Source: Leifsonia sp. Root1293 (GTDB lineage Bacteria; Actinomycetota; Actinomycetes; Actinomycetales; Microbacteriaceae). From it: 64,000 nt of DNA. Where the stretch lies: assembly GCF_001425325.1 (NCBI RefSeq), contig NZ_LMEH01000001.1:419898-483897 (forward strand), written 5' to 3'. This document shows, one piece after another, positions 28,501-36,286 of this stretch. Under the pieces are notes generated by a model. It did no database searches. It was not told the origin of the DNA and saw nothing but the letters and a program-made list of their open reading frames with translations. Made by a program: the position numbers and the translations under genes. The number at the start of each line of letters is the position of its first letter. The first letter of the stretch is position 1.

Positions 28501-30976
28501 CAGTGCAGGCAACCTCTCAGCAACCACCGACCCGAACGGTCACACCAGTACTACTACGGTCACTGCCAGCGGTAATGAGCTCACAAGCACCGATGCGGAC
28601 GGCAACACCACCACTTACAGCTACGACGCCGTCGGCAATCTCACCACCGTCACCCAAGCCGACGCATCGACATACAGCGGCACTTACGACCTAGCAGGCC
28701 AACTGACCTCACGCACCGACACGAGTGGCCGAACCACTAGTTTCACCTACACGCCTGCGGGCAAGCTAGCGACTGAGACGACAGGCGATGCCATCACCAC
28801 CTACACGTACGACAACCGAGGCAGAAAAGCGACTGTCACTGATCCGACCGGCCGAACCACAGGTTACGAGTACGACCCTGACAATCACCCCACTGTCACA
28901 CACCTGCCCTCAGGGGCCACAACCACGAACTCCTACACTCAGGCGGGGCAGCTGGCCGCGTTCGTCGACGGTCGGGATAACACCAGCCACAACACCTACG
29001 ACGAAGTAGGACAACTGATCGCTACCGAAGACGGGCTCGGCCGCATCACGTCCATCCACTACACCGACGACGGCAAGGTGGATACCATCACACACCCCGA
29101 CTCGAATACGACTGAGTATGAATATGACCCATCCGGGAACCTGACCTCATTCACCAACCCGGACGGCAAGCAAACCGTGTACACCTACTCCGACGCTGAC
29201 CGACGGATCAGCGAGACTCTGCCTGGCGGGCTGACCACAACTTACGCATACGACGACGCCGGGCAAGTCCTGACGACCACCAGCCCGGACGGGACCACCA
29301 GCACCTTCTCATACACGAATACCGGTCTAGTCTCGAACATTTCCAGAAGCGAACCCGGATCAACCGACACCGCATTCGAGTACAACCAAGTCGGTCAGGT
29401 CACCCAGATGACGGACGCTACCGGGCTCACCGAATACGACTTCAACGACGCCGGGCAGCTCGAAACAGAGACAACCACGGCCGGTGAGATCACGAACGAG
29501 TACGACAGCTATGGAAACCGGATTGGAATCACCTACCCAAGCGGTCACCACGTCACATACGCCTACGACCTAGCCGACCGCATGACAGCTGCAACGGACT
29601 GGGCCGCACGCACCAGCACCTTCAGCTGGGATGCCAACGGCAACCTCGCAACCGTCGCCCATCCCAACGGCTTGACTCAGACCTACACCCGCGACGCGGC
29701 CGACAACATCACACAAATCGATGCCAGCAACACCTCGGGACCGCTCCTCACGCTCGACTACAGCTACGACGAAGCCGGACAGCTCACCAACAGCAGCCGG
29801 ACTGACAGCGCCGGAAGCTCGACCGTCAACTTCACGTACGACTTGGTGGGTCAACTGCATGACACTGACACCGCTCTGAGCTATGACGCAACTTCTGCCG
29901 GTCTACTCACCACAGCTGGAATGGACGTTCTCGCCTACAACAGCGCTCAGCAGGTAACCGAGCGCAGCATTGGAACGACAACTCTTGACTACGGTTACGA
30001 CGATGACGGACGCCGCGTCAGCGAAGAGGACCTCGGCGCTTCCGGGTTGGAGTCGGCGACCATGACCTACTCGGCGGAAGGAGCCATCGCCAGCTACACC
30101 AAGGGCGCCAGCACGGTCAATTACACCAACGACGGCATGGGCCAACGACGATCAAGAACCGATGCCAACGGAACAGAGAACTGGGTCTGGGACACCGCCA
30201 ATGCGATTCAGCTCCTCCTGGACGACGGCCATGACGAGTTCATTTACGGCCCAGGCACCACCCCGGTCGCTGAAATCAATAAGACAACCGGTGCCATCGA
30301 GTACTTCACAACGGACAACGTCGGCTCACCGCGCTTGTTCGCCGACGAGACCGGCGCGCAGACGGCAACCCGCGATTATGACCCGTATGGAAACCTGAGC
30401 AACAGCACTGGGGCAACGGACAGTCACGTTGGCTACACAGGTGGATGGACCGACCCAGTCAGCGGATATGTTCACCTCCGCGCCCGCGACTACGACCCCA
30501 AGACGGGCCAATTCACGACCCTCGACCCTCTCCGTGAGCAGACCAACAGTGCCTATTCCTACGTTCGAAACAATCCTCTGCTCTTAACTGACCCGACTGG
30601 CCTGTGCGCACAGCTCGGATCATCAAACGGAAACTGGACGGACAAGCCCGGGAAGATCGCGTCGAAATGGGGAATTCCTGTAGACGAGATCGAGAACGCG
30701 ATTGAGGACCTCAAGCAGGACGGTGGCAAGTTCGGTGGAAAGCGGCGAAATCCTGACGTCGAGATCAATACCGAAACCGGTGACGTTCGGATCAAGGGCG
30801 GCGGCGACGGCGAATCGATCGGAAACCTTGACGACTATCTCAATTCAACGGCTTCTAGCATGGAGCCACCGCAGTTCGATTGGAACGCTGCCGGGGTCAC
30901 TGTCGGGACAGCAGTCGCCGTCGCTATAGCCGGCATCCTCTACGCGCTGAATCCCTTCAATGCGGCCACCGCTTAG
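25523..30976 (+). CDS. Secreted RHS/YD-repeat polymorphic toxin
   Basis: 1817-aa exported protein. A Sec signal peptide (residues 1-35, MRRLGLLPLCLAVLIV core, cleavage near AVAES) is followed by five tandem domains of about 100 residues, each carrying a C-x-(S/T)-G-x-x-C pair (near residues 85, 173, 280, 383, 490). A DUF6531-like entry segment follows (NSATGEFYETTVDLKL, about 573), then some 900 residues of RHS YD repeats. The RHS core ends RDYDPKTGQFTTLDPLREQ (about 1656) and YVRNNPLLLTDPTGL. A variable 120-residue tip follows, containing NPDVEINTETGDVRIKGGG and a final hydrophobic helix. This resembles WapA-type contact-dependent toxins. The tip family is unidentified. Confidence 0.92.
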   Translation: MNMRRLGLLPLCLAVLIVATGGTIATTSPAVAESQPISSLDLVGDATTFAAGQDVTLTATANNAATASTPIVIRDLTTAEDIKSCDSGTVCVTPVSFFSGGPHEYRAVAGSVESQNVTAARAAWIVGLETSASTVAAGAPVTLTAEANQNVGLTDGTYVISILDTTTGSTVRTCTSGTVCAAAAPSLYSSNDNSHEFIAVVSAPGSFNSLEDVVDAQAVSTTVTIGRAVWEGTVTTDLTNVELAGTVTGTVTVDQDVADTEDRYSLYLFDAVSGAQLRRCDTGNTCQATVTWRSADWALVFVGMVAERTPDPIVLGEAQGLLYGEQVFVGTPSWSVDMAADKGEIGPNESVGLTATTNLDVGLTDGALAVYIIEAISERIVARCTTGTTCSVDDEFYKPTDMLWAGHSYWAWVADNNPDAEFYQDVQRIRAGSNSVSVQQRAWEGSAQQTGHSSTGDQFLVRLNQSMSVTNGRVRIVLVDQDNGSTVDSCTSGSVCMLQSDAASTYGYFIGIEGLDYQSHAEPGSEYSWVSMGGWGFAGTLGPASGPVLPGESAGGGNPAEQACQCEHADPVNSATGEFYETTVDLKLQGVGPGVEVSRTYSSSGASSAGAFGFGWASTLEPRLEPTLGDLSGSDLPQQIQVVQENGSTTLFTGAGQSSYSTLPRVHAELIYDESNEKWIYTRNHRDRFTFDAHGTLVEESDRNGNRLLYSHDVAGKLTSISTPDGRTITFAWTADRITNATDSAGREVAYSYDEAGNLAAVTDVDGKQTSYTYDGDHRLVATTLADGGVVTNAFDAEGRMQSQTDQIGRTTQFSYDDNTNDQYPRSNTVANPDGTITTDVYVNQRIVSQTVATGTDLEATTAYEYDTNGNLIAETSPSGATNQATYDDDGNKLTETNPLGKTTTRTYNADGDLLTITDPVQRVSTFTYDTRGNILTHVTPGGSATEFARNNDGTIATRTDPREMATTYTYTAAGLPATVTDPEAGISQYEYNSAGNLSATTDPNGHTSTTTVTASGNELTSTDADGNTTTYSYDAVGNLTTVTQADASTYSGTYDLAGQLTSRTDTSGRTTSFTYTPAGKLATETTGDAITTYTYDNRGRKATVTDPTGRTTGYEYDPDNHPTVTHLPSGATTTNSYTQAGQLAAFVDGRDNTSHNTYDEVGQLIATEDGLGRITSIHYTDDGKVDTITHPDSNTTEYEYDPSGNLTSFTNPDGKQTVYTYSDADRRISETLPGGLTTTYAYDDAGQVLTTTSPDGTTSTFSYTNTGLVSNISRSEPGSTDTAFEYNQVGQVTQMTDATGLTEYDFNDAGQLETETTTAGEITNEYDSYGNRIGITYPSGHHVTYAYDLADRMTAATDWAARTSTFSWDANGNLATVAHPNGLTQTYTRDAADNITQIDASNTSGPLLTLDYSYDEAGQLTNSSRTDSAGSSTVNFTYDLVGQLHDTDTALSYDATSAGLLTTAGMDVLAYNSAQQVTERSIGTTTLDYGYDDDGRRVSEEDLGASGLESATMTYSAEGAIASYTKGASTVNYTNDGMGQRRSRTDANGTENWVWDTANAIQLLLDDGHDEFIYGPGTTPVAEINKTTGAIEYFTTDNVGSPRLFADETGAQTATRDYDPYGNLSNSTGATDSHVGYTGGWTDPVSGYVHLRARDYDPKTGQFTTLDPLREQTNSAYSYVRNNPLLLTDPTGLCAQLGSSNGNWTDKPGKIASKWGIPVDEIENAIEDLKQDGGKFGGKRRNPDVEINTETGDVRIKGGGDGESIGNLDDYLNSTASSMEPPQFDWNAAGVTVGTAVAVAIAGILYALNPFNAATA

Positions 30977-30994
30977 AGCTAGGAACCTGAACCA

Positions 30995-31642
30995 GTGACA
31001 TCTATCGCGTACGGTCTGTCGATCTACTTCCCCACCAGAGACGTGGTCGATCCTCAGTTTGAGATTGCAGGGACGAGAGTTGCCGAGCGACGCGATGGCA
31101 GCGTGGTCGTTACATTCAGCTCGGTCACGACCATCACGGCCCACAGCGAGCAAGCCCTGAGTGAGCAACTCAACGCTCACGATTCGGCAGCTCTGGATAC
31201 GCTCACAAGAGTTGGAATCAGCGGGCAGTTGCTCGCGCGCATCGGAGCGATAGTGAATGTTCGACTCTCGCTCCGTCCCACGCTCCGGGAAATGTCAATC
31301 GAACTCCCGGTTTCATCGGTCCGAGGCTGGCGCCGTCTGGGCGCCGACCTCTACATAAATGCCTACGTCGGCGGCGCGGAGGTCGATCATCCTGGTCCTG
31401 ACGAAGTGACTCTCTTCGAGAACGGGCTTGGCGCTCAAGGTGGATCGACAGTAGTTACAAAGAATTCGGAAGAACGCGTCGAGCACTTCGAGCATGCGGT
31501 TCGCCGCATCGCACGTTCCACGACCAAAGAATCGGCTCTCGGGATCGAATTACGACCAAGATCCGGGACGGCAGGGATCGTCATCTCGCACGAAATGCTC
31601 GCGCTGTTGGACGGTCGCCGAATTCTCCTTTGTTCTGCCTAA
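30995..31642 (+). CDS. Probable immunity protein for the RHS toxin
   Basis: 215-aa cytoplasmic protein starting with GTG 18 bp after the toxin stop, so cotranscribed. It has no signal peptide and no membrane helix; the composition is mixed alpha/beta (MTSIAYGLSIYFPTRDVVD, LGADLYINAYVGGAEVDHPG). I recognise no family. The immunity assignment is purely from position, since polymorphic toxin genes are typically followed by their cognate antitoxin. It may instead be an accessory or orphan gene. Confidence 0.6.
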   Translation: MTSIAYGLSIYFPTRDVVDPQFEIAGTRVAERRDGSVVVTFSSVTTITAHSEQALSEQLNAHDSAALDTLTRVGISGQLLARIGAIVNVRLSLRPTLREMSIELPVSSVRGWRRLGADLYINAYVGGAEVDHPGPDEVTLFENGLGAQGGSTVVTKNSEERVEHFEHAVRRIARSTTKESALGIELRPRSGTAGIVISHEMLALLDGRRILLCSA

Positions 31643-31770
31643 TTCGCACTGGAACCACCCTCTCCGAGTGAGGTTCCAAACCGTAAACCCGCCGGAGCCA
31701 TCCCCGCATTCGATACGCTGCCCATGATCCTTGAATTTGTGCATCCAGTCAGTGGGGGATCGTGGCTGGC

Positions 31771-31793
31771 CATATGAGGGCGTTATCGGCCTT
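31771..31793 (+). repeat. Direct repeat copy 2 flanking the RHS module
   Basis: CATATGAGGGCGTTATCGGC followed by CTT, in the same orientation as the copy at 25282. The two copies enclose exactly the RHS toxin and the gene behind it. Confidence 0.6.
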
Positions 31794-31970
31794 GAACGTG
31801 ACTTCGCCAGTCGGACGGGTAGCAGTACGAAGAGTCGCCCACGGCGAGGAATCATCTAATGGTTTCGCGGGGCAGGGCCATTGGCGCGAAAGTGCGAGCG
31901 TTAGCGACAGCGGGGAGGGGGAATGCATCGTAGGGCGGGCGCTTCGACGCCAACCATCGAAGCTTAGAGA

Positions 31971-31976
31971 TACGAT
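31971..31976 (+). promoter_or_regulatory. -10 box TACGAT, leaderless promoter
   Basis: TACGAT ends 6 nt before the GTG at 31983. Confidence 0.5.
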
Positions 31977-31982
31977 CTCCGC

Positions 31983-32657
31983 GTGACGTCGAAACCGGAA
32001 TCCAGAAAGATGGGTCCTGCCTTGGCTGCAGGATTTGTCGGAACTGGAATCGAAGCGGTCATCGCCGCGAATGGTCTACCAACGCACGGAGTAATAGCCA
32101 GCGCTGGAGCTGTTCTGGGTACCCGCGCCCTCGAAGCGCTGGCAGCAGAGCGAAGTCGTCGCGTCTCGAAGGCACTACGCGTGGCGGAGGACATCAGTGG
32201 ATTATCGCGGGAAGAGCTTGACGACCTGATTGCCGATGACCCGACTTCCGTCTCGCTCGTCCTGCAACTCTTGCAAGCTGCAGGTAACGCTGGAGACGAA
32301 TCAGTCCTTAAGCTCATTGGCTACGTTGTAGGCGTCGGAATCAAGGATCCCGACGTAGTGGAACGACAATCGACGCTGTTGCTTGCCATCGACGGGCTGA
32401 ATGCAGCACATATACGAATGCTCGGCGTTCTAGCGCGTGAGCACATTCCAGAGGGTCACAGCTATGAGGCCGACATCGTTGCCGATTGGCTCAAGGAGTC
32501 CTCCGATGTGGTGAGAATGCTTGGTACGGGACTCTTACTGCGAGGCCTCATTGAAAATCCATACGGCGGGTATGGGGGCGGCGAATACTACTCCCTCAGT
32601 CAGCTAGGCGTGGAGGTTGTCAATGCTGCAATGATCCTCGAAAAAGGCGAGGTCTAG
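31983..32657 (+). CDS. Hypothetical protein, island family A (copy 1)
   Basis: 224-aa protein of unknown function. A Gly/Ala-rich, weakly hydrophobic N-terminus (ALAAGFVGTGIEAVIAANG) may be membrane-associated. It is followed by a helical body (RSRRVSKALRVAEDISGL, then DDPTSVSLVLQLLQAAG) and a C-terminal winged-helix-like end (YYSLSQLGVEVVNAAMIL). It aligns by eye over most of its length with the protein at 35606-36286, so the island holds two diverged copies of this family. Leaderless GTG start. No neighbour on the same strand is closer than 340 bp. Confidence 0.72.
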   Translation: MTSKPESRKMGPALAAGFVGTGIEAVIAANGLPTHGVIASAGAVLGTRALEALAAERSRRVSKALRVAEDISGLSREELDDLIADDPTSVSLVLQLLQAAGNAGDESVLKLIGYVVGVGIKDPDVVERQSTLLLAIDGLNAAHIRMLGVLAREHIPEGHSYEADIVADWLKESSDVVRMLGTGLLLRGLIENPYGGYGGGEYYSLSQLGVEVVNAAMILEKGEV

Positions 32658-33328
32658 GCAGCCCGCGAACTGTACGCGTCGACGCGAGGTTGCCGAGCCT
32701 CCGAGTTGGTATCGCCACTCGACTCATCCAGCGTCCCGATTTGAGTTCCCGGTCCCAGGACGTTCAACAAGGGTCGTTGTCCCGATGCGCACACGAGCTC
32801 CAATGAGGGTTGCAAACGAGAATCGGCCAGATCGTTTGCCACGGCCCTCGAGTACTGCTCGGATCCGGAATAGATGATGCGCAATGGCATGCCCGCACTC
32901 GATGCCTACGCTGGCCCACCTCACCAGGCCCCGGAGAATCGAACAGCGGTGACTGACCTCTGAGGTTCCCCGTCGAGTGAAATCAGCCGAGCCTTGCGCG
33001 ACATGGCACGACCGCGGAGACCGAAGCGGGCGCGACTCGAGCACCGGCCCGGGTTGGGTCTCTGCGCTCGTCACAACCTCGGGCAAGCATCGCGAACCAT
33101 GTGCTGTCCGAAGGAAGCCCGGGTTGTCCTCGCTCGGGCCGCGCAATAGGAGTCAGCTTGAGTCCGCTTCGCCTGTCACAACTGAAAGTCCACTTAACAG
33201 AAACTCGACATTAACTGAGCAATCGCTGGCGTGATCGCTGAAGTTGCGGTTATATGTGTAACCTTGGTGTTACTCAAGTAGCAGAGACAACCGCCTCCCA
33301 TCTGAACGCTACGGAAGAGACGATAACC
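32658..33328. other. Long gap with only doubtful short frames
   Basis: About 670 bp. A minus-strand frame at 32654-32890 (78 codons, begins MPLRIIYSGS) has fairly natural composition and could be a gene remnant, but it has no ribosome-binding site and overlaps the previous gene's stop. Other frames are Arg/Ser-rich and implausible. The right end carries the operator described at 33248. Confidence 0.4.
33248..33273 (+). promoter_or_regulatory. Interleaved inverted repeats, likely toxin-antitoxin operator
   Basis: GGTTA-N6-TAACC (33248-33263) and GTAAC-N6-GTTAC (33258-33273) overlap by one half-site. Each has a 5-bp arm and a 6-nt spacer, so adjacent arms fall on one helix face. They lie about 60 bp ahead of the antitoxin GTG and are suited to binding by the encoded HTH protein (autoregulation). 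An ATG at 33254 lies inside the first repeat and is therefore an unlikely start. Confidence 0.5.
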
Positions 33329-33757
33329 GTGACCACGTTAACGCTGTCAAACGATTCCATCATCATTGACGATCAGCTTCGAGATGAAGCGATTGAACTT
33401 GTTGATACTGCGGAAGACAACCACCTCGACCATCTCGAGGTGGTGATTGATGGCAGCCGTCATGAAGTGCCGGAGACGCTATCGCGCCTTCTTGTTCATG
33501 TGATTGAGCGCGCGGCGCGCGGCGGAACGCTTCACATTCGATCCATGCCCCAAGAACTCACGACGACGGTTGCAGCCGAGCTGTTGGGAGTCTCTCGGCC
33601 TACGTTCATGAAGTACATTCAGACCGGAGCAATCACTTCGCGCATCGTCGGCACGCACCATCGTGTGAAGGCCCAGGACGTCATTGCACTTCGCGAAGAG
33701 CGCAACTTGGCGCGTGTCGGAGCTTTGGCAGCGCTTCGCGAGGTCCTCGACGACTAA
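33329..33757 (+). CDS. HTH (excisionase-type) antitoxin
   Basis: 142-aa protein from GTG 33329. A N-terminal alpha/beta region (LTLSNDSIIIDDQLRDEAIE) is followed by a C-terminal HTH_17/excisionase-type winged helix: TTTVAAELLGVSRPTFMKYI, then RIVGTHHRVKAQDVIALREE. Proteins of this build pair with PIN-domain toxins, bind their own promoter and neutralise the toxin. The toxin gene follows after 9 bp. An upstream ATG at 33254 would add 25 poorly structured residues and lies inside the operator. Chromosomal or island maintenance is the likely role. Confidence 0.82.
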   Translation: MTTLTLSNDSIIIDDQLRDEAIELVDTAEDNHLDHLEVVIDGSRHEVPETLSRLLVHVIERAARGGTLHIRSMPQELTTTVAAELLGVSRPTFMKYIQTGAITSRIVGTHHRVKAQDVIALREERNLARVGALAALREVLDD

Positions 33758-33766
33758 CCTTGGCAG

Positions 33767-34414
33767 GTGATCCAGCAGCGGGTGTTCGTTGATGCCGACG
33801 TCTTGTACTCCGCGTGCCTTCGAAACTGGCTGTTTCAGCTCCGTGTCTCTACGGGCTCGATGTTTCTGCTGTACACAAGCGAAGATGTGCTCGCCGAATT
33901 GCTCTCGAAGCTGAGAGACAACAATCCCCGCTGGGATGGCGGGAAGATCTCGCGCATCCGGGCAACAATAACTGAAGTCTTCGACGAGATCGTCCAGGAC
34001 TTCGACGGATCGATCGACTATCAAGGTGAGGATCCAGACGACTTTCACGTGCACGCAGCCACGGTCGCTGCGAAGGCTGACATTCTCGTGACCTGTGACA
34101 AGCTTCTGCTGAACCAGCCCAACGCAGACAAGCTGAGCTATGAGGCATTCCATCCAGACGACTTCTTTGTGCTCGTAAACGATTCGGCACCGCTAAACGT
34201 TCGGGCGGCCACAATGGACCAGCTCCGCTTCTACGTGGGAAAGTTCGGCGAAAAGAATAGTGGTCTAGTGGATGCGCTAATCGTCGCGAAGACCCCGCAG
34301 TTCGCGGACGTAGTTCGGACGCATCTCATCGATTTGTCTGGTGCTCTGTCGAGGATCGACCGCCGCAAGCTCCACAAGTATGAGCGCCTTGCGCTCGAGG
34401 TGGAGTCGCGGTAG
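33767..34414 (+). CDS. PIN-domain toxin (VapC-like ribonuclease)
   Basis: 215-aa protein with a PIN-fold nuclease domain over the first 130 residues or so. The acidic metal-binding set is present: VFVDADVLYSA (Asp near 8-10), DVLAELLSKL (Glu near 46), DPDDFHVHAAT (Asp near 90) and ADILVTCDK (Asp near 111). VapC enzymes cleave tRNA or rRNA once freed from antitoxin. It is longer than a classical VapC (about 130 aa); the extra C-terminal 80 residues are helical and unassigned. It starts with GTG 9 bp behind the HTH antitoxin gene, so the two form one operon. Confidence 0.85.
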   Translation: MIQQRVFVDADVLYSACLRNWLFQLRVSTGSMFLLYTSEDVLAELLSKLRDNNPRWDGGKISRIRATITEVFDEIVQDFDGSIDYQGEDPDDFHVHAATVAAKADILVTCDKLLLNQPNADKLSYEAFHPDDFFVLVNDSAPLNVRAATMDQLRFYVGKFGEKNSGLVDALIVAKTPQFADVVRTHLIDLSGALSRIDRRKLHKYERLALEVESR

Positions 34415-34648
34415 GCGAATCAAGTGGCAGTCATTTCGTCGTCCGGAAGTAATCAGGTGTCGGGCGAGAGGCTGGAACTAATGAGTCGCACCCGCAATTT
34501 GATTGTCCGGCCTCACGACGGCTACGGATGGCACGCCAACCGACCACCAACAATCCAGGTGGCTGCGATCAGGAATGGCCCGTACACCCAGCCACGCATC
34601 CGCGCGATTCGAGCACTCCCCGCTAGAGTCTTCGCCGGCAGCTCTCGG

Positions 34649-35299
34649 CTAAGTCGTGGAGTCCTTCTTGGCGTCGTCGACCCGGGCCGTCGGCGCGACC
34701 CATGACCGGCCCGGTGGAGTCCACCCCAGCTCAACGATCGCACCCTTGAGGGCGTCCGCGTCGATCGTTTGCACTGGTACCGTTTCCGGGTGCTGCTGGA
34801 TCCAACGCGATTCCGCGACTCGGCCGACCTGGAGGATCGTTTCGAGGGCGAACCCGTAGGCGAGAGCAAGCGGTTGGCCGCCCGGCATGAAGCCGAGTAC
34901 AAGGAACCCGACGGCGAAGATATACCGCAGGTTTTCCCGGCCGGGCGAAGACAGCGGATTGACGGTTAACGCGAGCCGCAGCGATCCGTTGCCCGCCCAT
35001 ATCAGGTTGAGGACGACCTCCGGATGGTCCAGGAGCTGGGCGACCACCTTGAGGTCATCCAGGTTTTCCACGCTCTCGAGTACGTCGCGCTCCAACACGG
35101 CGAGCTGCGCAGCGTCGATGGTGAGTTGAAGCGCTTGCAGGACCGCCATCTGTTGACGCAGCCGAGACCCGCGGATGTGCACTTCTAGGACGTACACACC
35201 GTTCAGGTCGTGCCGCTCGAGGTCCCCCATCTCCTCCATGAAAGGCTGAACAGCGAGCGCAAGTCGTGCTGCATCCGCGGCGTACGCGAGCGAAGTCAT
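34649..35299 (-). CDS. Hypothetical protein with one membrane segment
   Basis: 216-aa protein of unknown function, transcribed divergently from the gene at 35606. A helical first half (residues 1-110: AADAARLALAVQPFMEEMGD, LTIDAAQLAVLERDVLESVE) is followed by a hydrophobic stretch near 128-152 (YIFAVGFLVLGFMPGGQPLA) and a short charged tail ending VDDAKKDSTT. The minus-strand -10 box TAGCGT lies 6 nt before the ATG, giving a leaderless transcript. Its helical N-terminus and island position leave open a sensor or effector role, which is speculation. Confidence 0.65.
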   Translation of the reverse strand: MTSLAYAADAARLALAVQPFMEEMGDLERHDLNGVYVLEVHIRGSRLRQQMAVLQALQLTIDAAQLAVLERDVLESVENLDDLKVVAQLLDHPEVVLNLIWAGNGSLRLALTVNPLSSPGRENLRYIFAVGFLVLGFMPGGQPLALAYGFALETILQVGRVAESRWIQQHPETVPVQTIDADALKGAIVELGWTPPGRSWVAPTARVDDAKKDSTT

Positions 35300-35605
35300 G
35301 GCCGCACGCTACACCACGTCGAGACGCATGGATCCTATGGACGTTCCAGAGAAGAGTGGGTCCATTCGCTGTGGGTGCCCGCCAGGGTTTGGCTCTGGAG
35401 CGTGGCTGATGCCCACGCGCTCCGGCACGGACTGGTTCGAAGGAGCGGAACCAGCAAGGTCCAGTTGCACTGCCAGCTCCTCCGGCCGACTCGGGCCAGC
35501 CCCTTCCCGCCTTCCATTAAGGCGCACAGTCTTGATCCGCGACGGCTACCCGTAGGTTGTGGACAAGAGAGCCGGGTCGGCGGTAGAAGCAACTAGCCTC
35601 GCGGC
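35300..35605. promoter_or_regulatory. Divergent intergenic region with two leaderless promoters
   Basis: On the minus strand TAGCGT (35311-35306) is followed by GCGGCC and the ATG of the 216-aa gene. On the plus strand TAGCCT (35594-35599) is followed by TCGCGGC-type spacing (6 nt) and the ATG at 35606. The roughly 300 bp between hold no supportable gene. Confidence 0.5.
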
Positions 35606-36286
35606 ATGGCCATCCCAGAACCCCCGGCAGGATTTGATACCGCAGTTCGCGCTGTCTTGTCGACGATCCCCTACTTTGGTGGTGCGATCGAGATTGTCTA
35701 CACCGATGTGCGTGATCGTAGAGCGGAGAAGGCGGCGGAGTTGGTTGCAGTGGTTCAACAAGCCGTAGGGGAGCAAACGTTCCTGGAGCGGTTGAGCACC
35801 GACCCCCGCCTCGAGCGCGTCTTCGTCGACGCAGTCGAATCTGCGGTGCGGACAAGTATTCGCGCTAAGCGGCGTGTACTTGCGGGCGCTGTTGTGAATG
35901 CGGCTAGGGACTCCGGCCAGATCGATCAGAGCGAACTCATTCTCGATGCACTTGCAAGTCTTGAGGTTCAACACGTCCGCGCTCTTGCACGGTTGTCGGA
36001 CGAGTGGGATGCGGTCGTTGCAGTCGCCGCGCGAGCTCCGAACAGTGACCGTCCATCAGGGTGGGGAACTAGCGCGGTCTGGAGAGCTCTACCCGAGCCG
36101 ATTAGGGCGGCTCTTGTTCGAACAGGGACCGCTAAGCCGTCGCCAACCGCGTACGGTGCCACTATCGAGCCGCGTCGGAACGAAGGAATCACGGACTTCG
36201 GCCTTGACGTCGTGGCGCGACTGCGTGTTGAGGGATGGGACGCCGAGGCCGTTGCCAACGGCTGGAACATGAAAGTTGGGACATGA
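35606..36286 (+). CDS. Hypothetical protein, island family A (copy 2)
   Basis: 226-aa protein related to the one at 31983-32657. Shared pattern: weakly hydrophobic start (STIPYFGGAIEIVYTD), RDRRAEKAAELVAVVQQAVG, a DP-containing turn, LILDALASLEVQHVRALARL near residues 111-130, and a winged-helix-like end ITDFGLDVVARL. Function is unknown; a DNA-binding or protein-interaction C-terminus is an inference from the last 40 residues. Leaderless ATG with TAGCCT 6 nt upstream. It is divergent from the 216-aa gene, so the two may share regulation. Confidence 0.75.
   Translation: MAIPEPPAGFDTAVRAVLSTIPYFGGAIEIVYTDVRDRRAEKAAELVAVVQQAVGEQTFLERLSTDPRLERVFVDAVESAVRTSIRAKRRVLAGAVVNAARDSGQIDQSELILDALASLEVQHVRALARLSDEWDAVVAVAARAPNSDRPSGWGTSAVWRALPEPIRAALVRTGTAKPSPTAYGATIEPRRNEGITDFGLDVVARLRVEGWDAEAVANGWNMKVGT

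Larger units (their letters stand above)
31643..31982. other. Intergenic stretch after the toxin-immunity pair
   Basis: About 340 bp. It contains the second direct-repeat copy at 31771 and the -10 box of the next gene at its end; no gene is supportable. Confidence 0.5.

Noticed and set aside
32654-32890. 78-codon minus-strand frame in the island gap
   Set aside because: Fairly natural composition but no ribosome-binding site or promoter and overlap with the previous stop; kept only as a possible remnant.
34424-34705. 93-codon plus-strand frame after the PIN toxin
   Set aside because: No start signal, Arg/Pro-rich C-terminus and overlap with the opposite-strand 216-aa gene.
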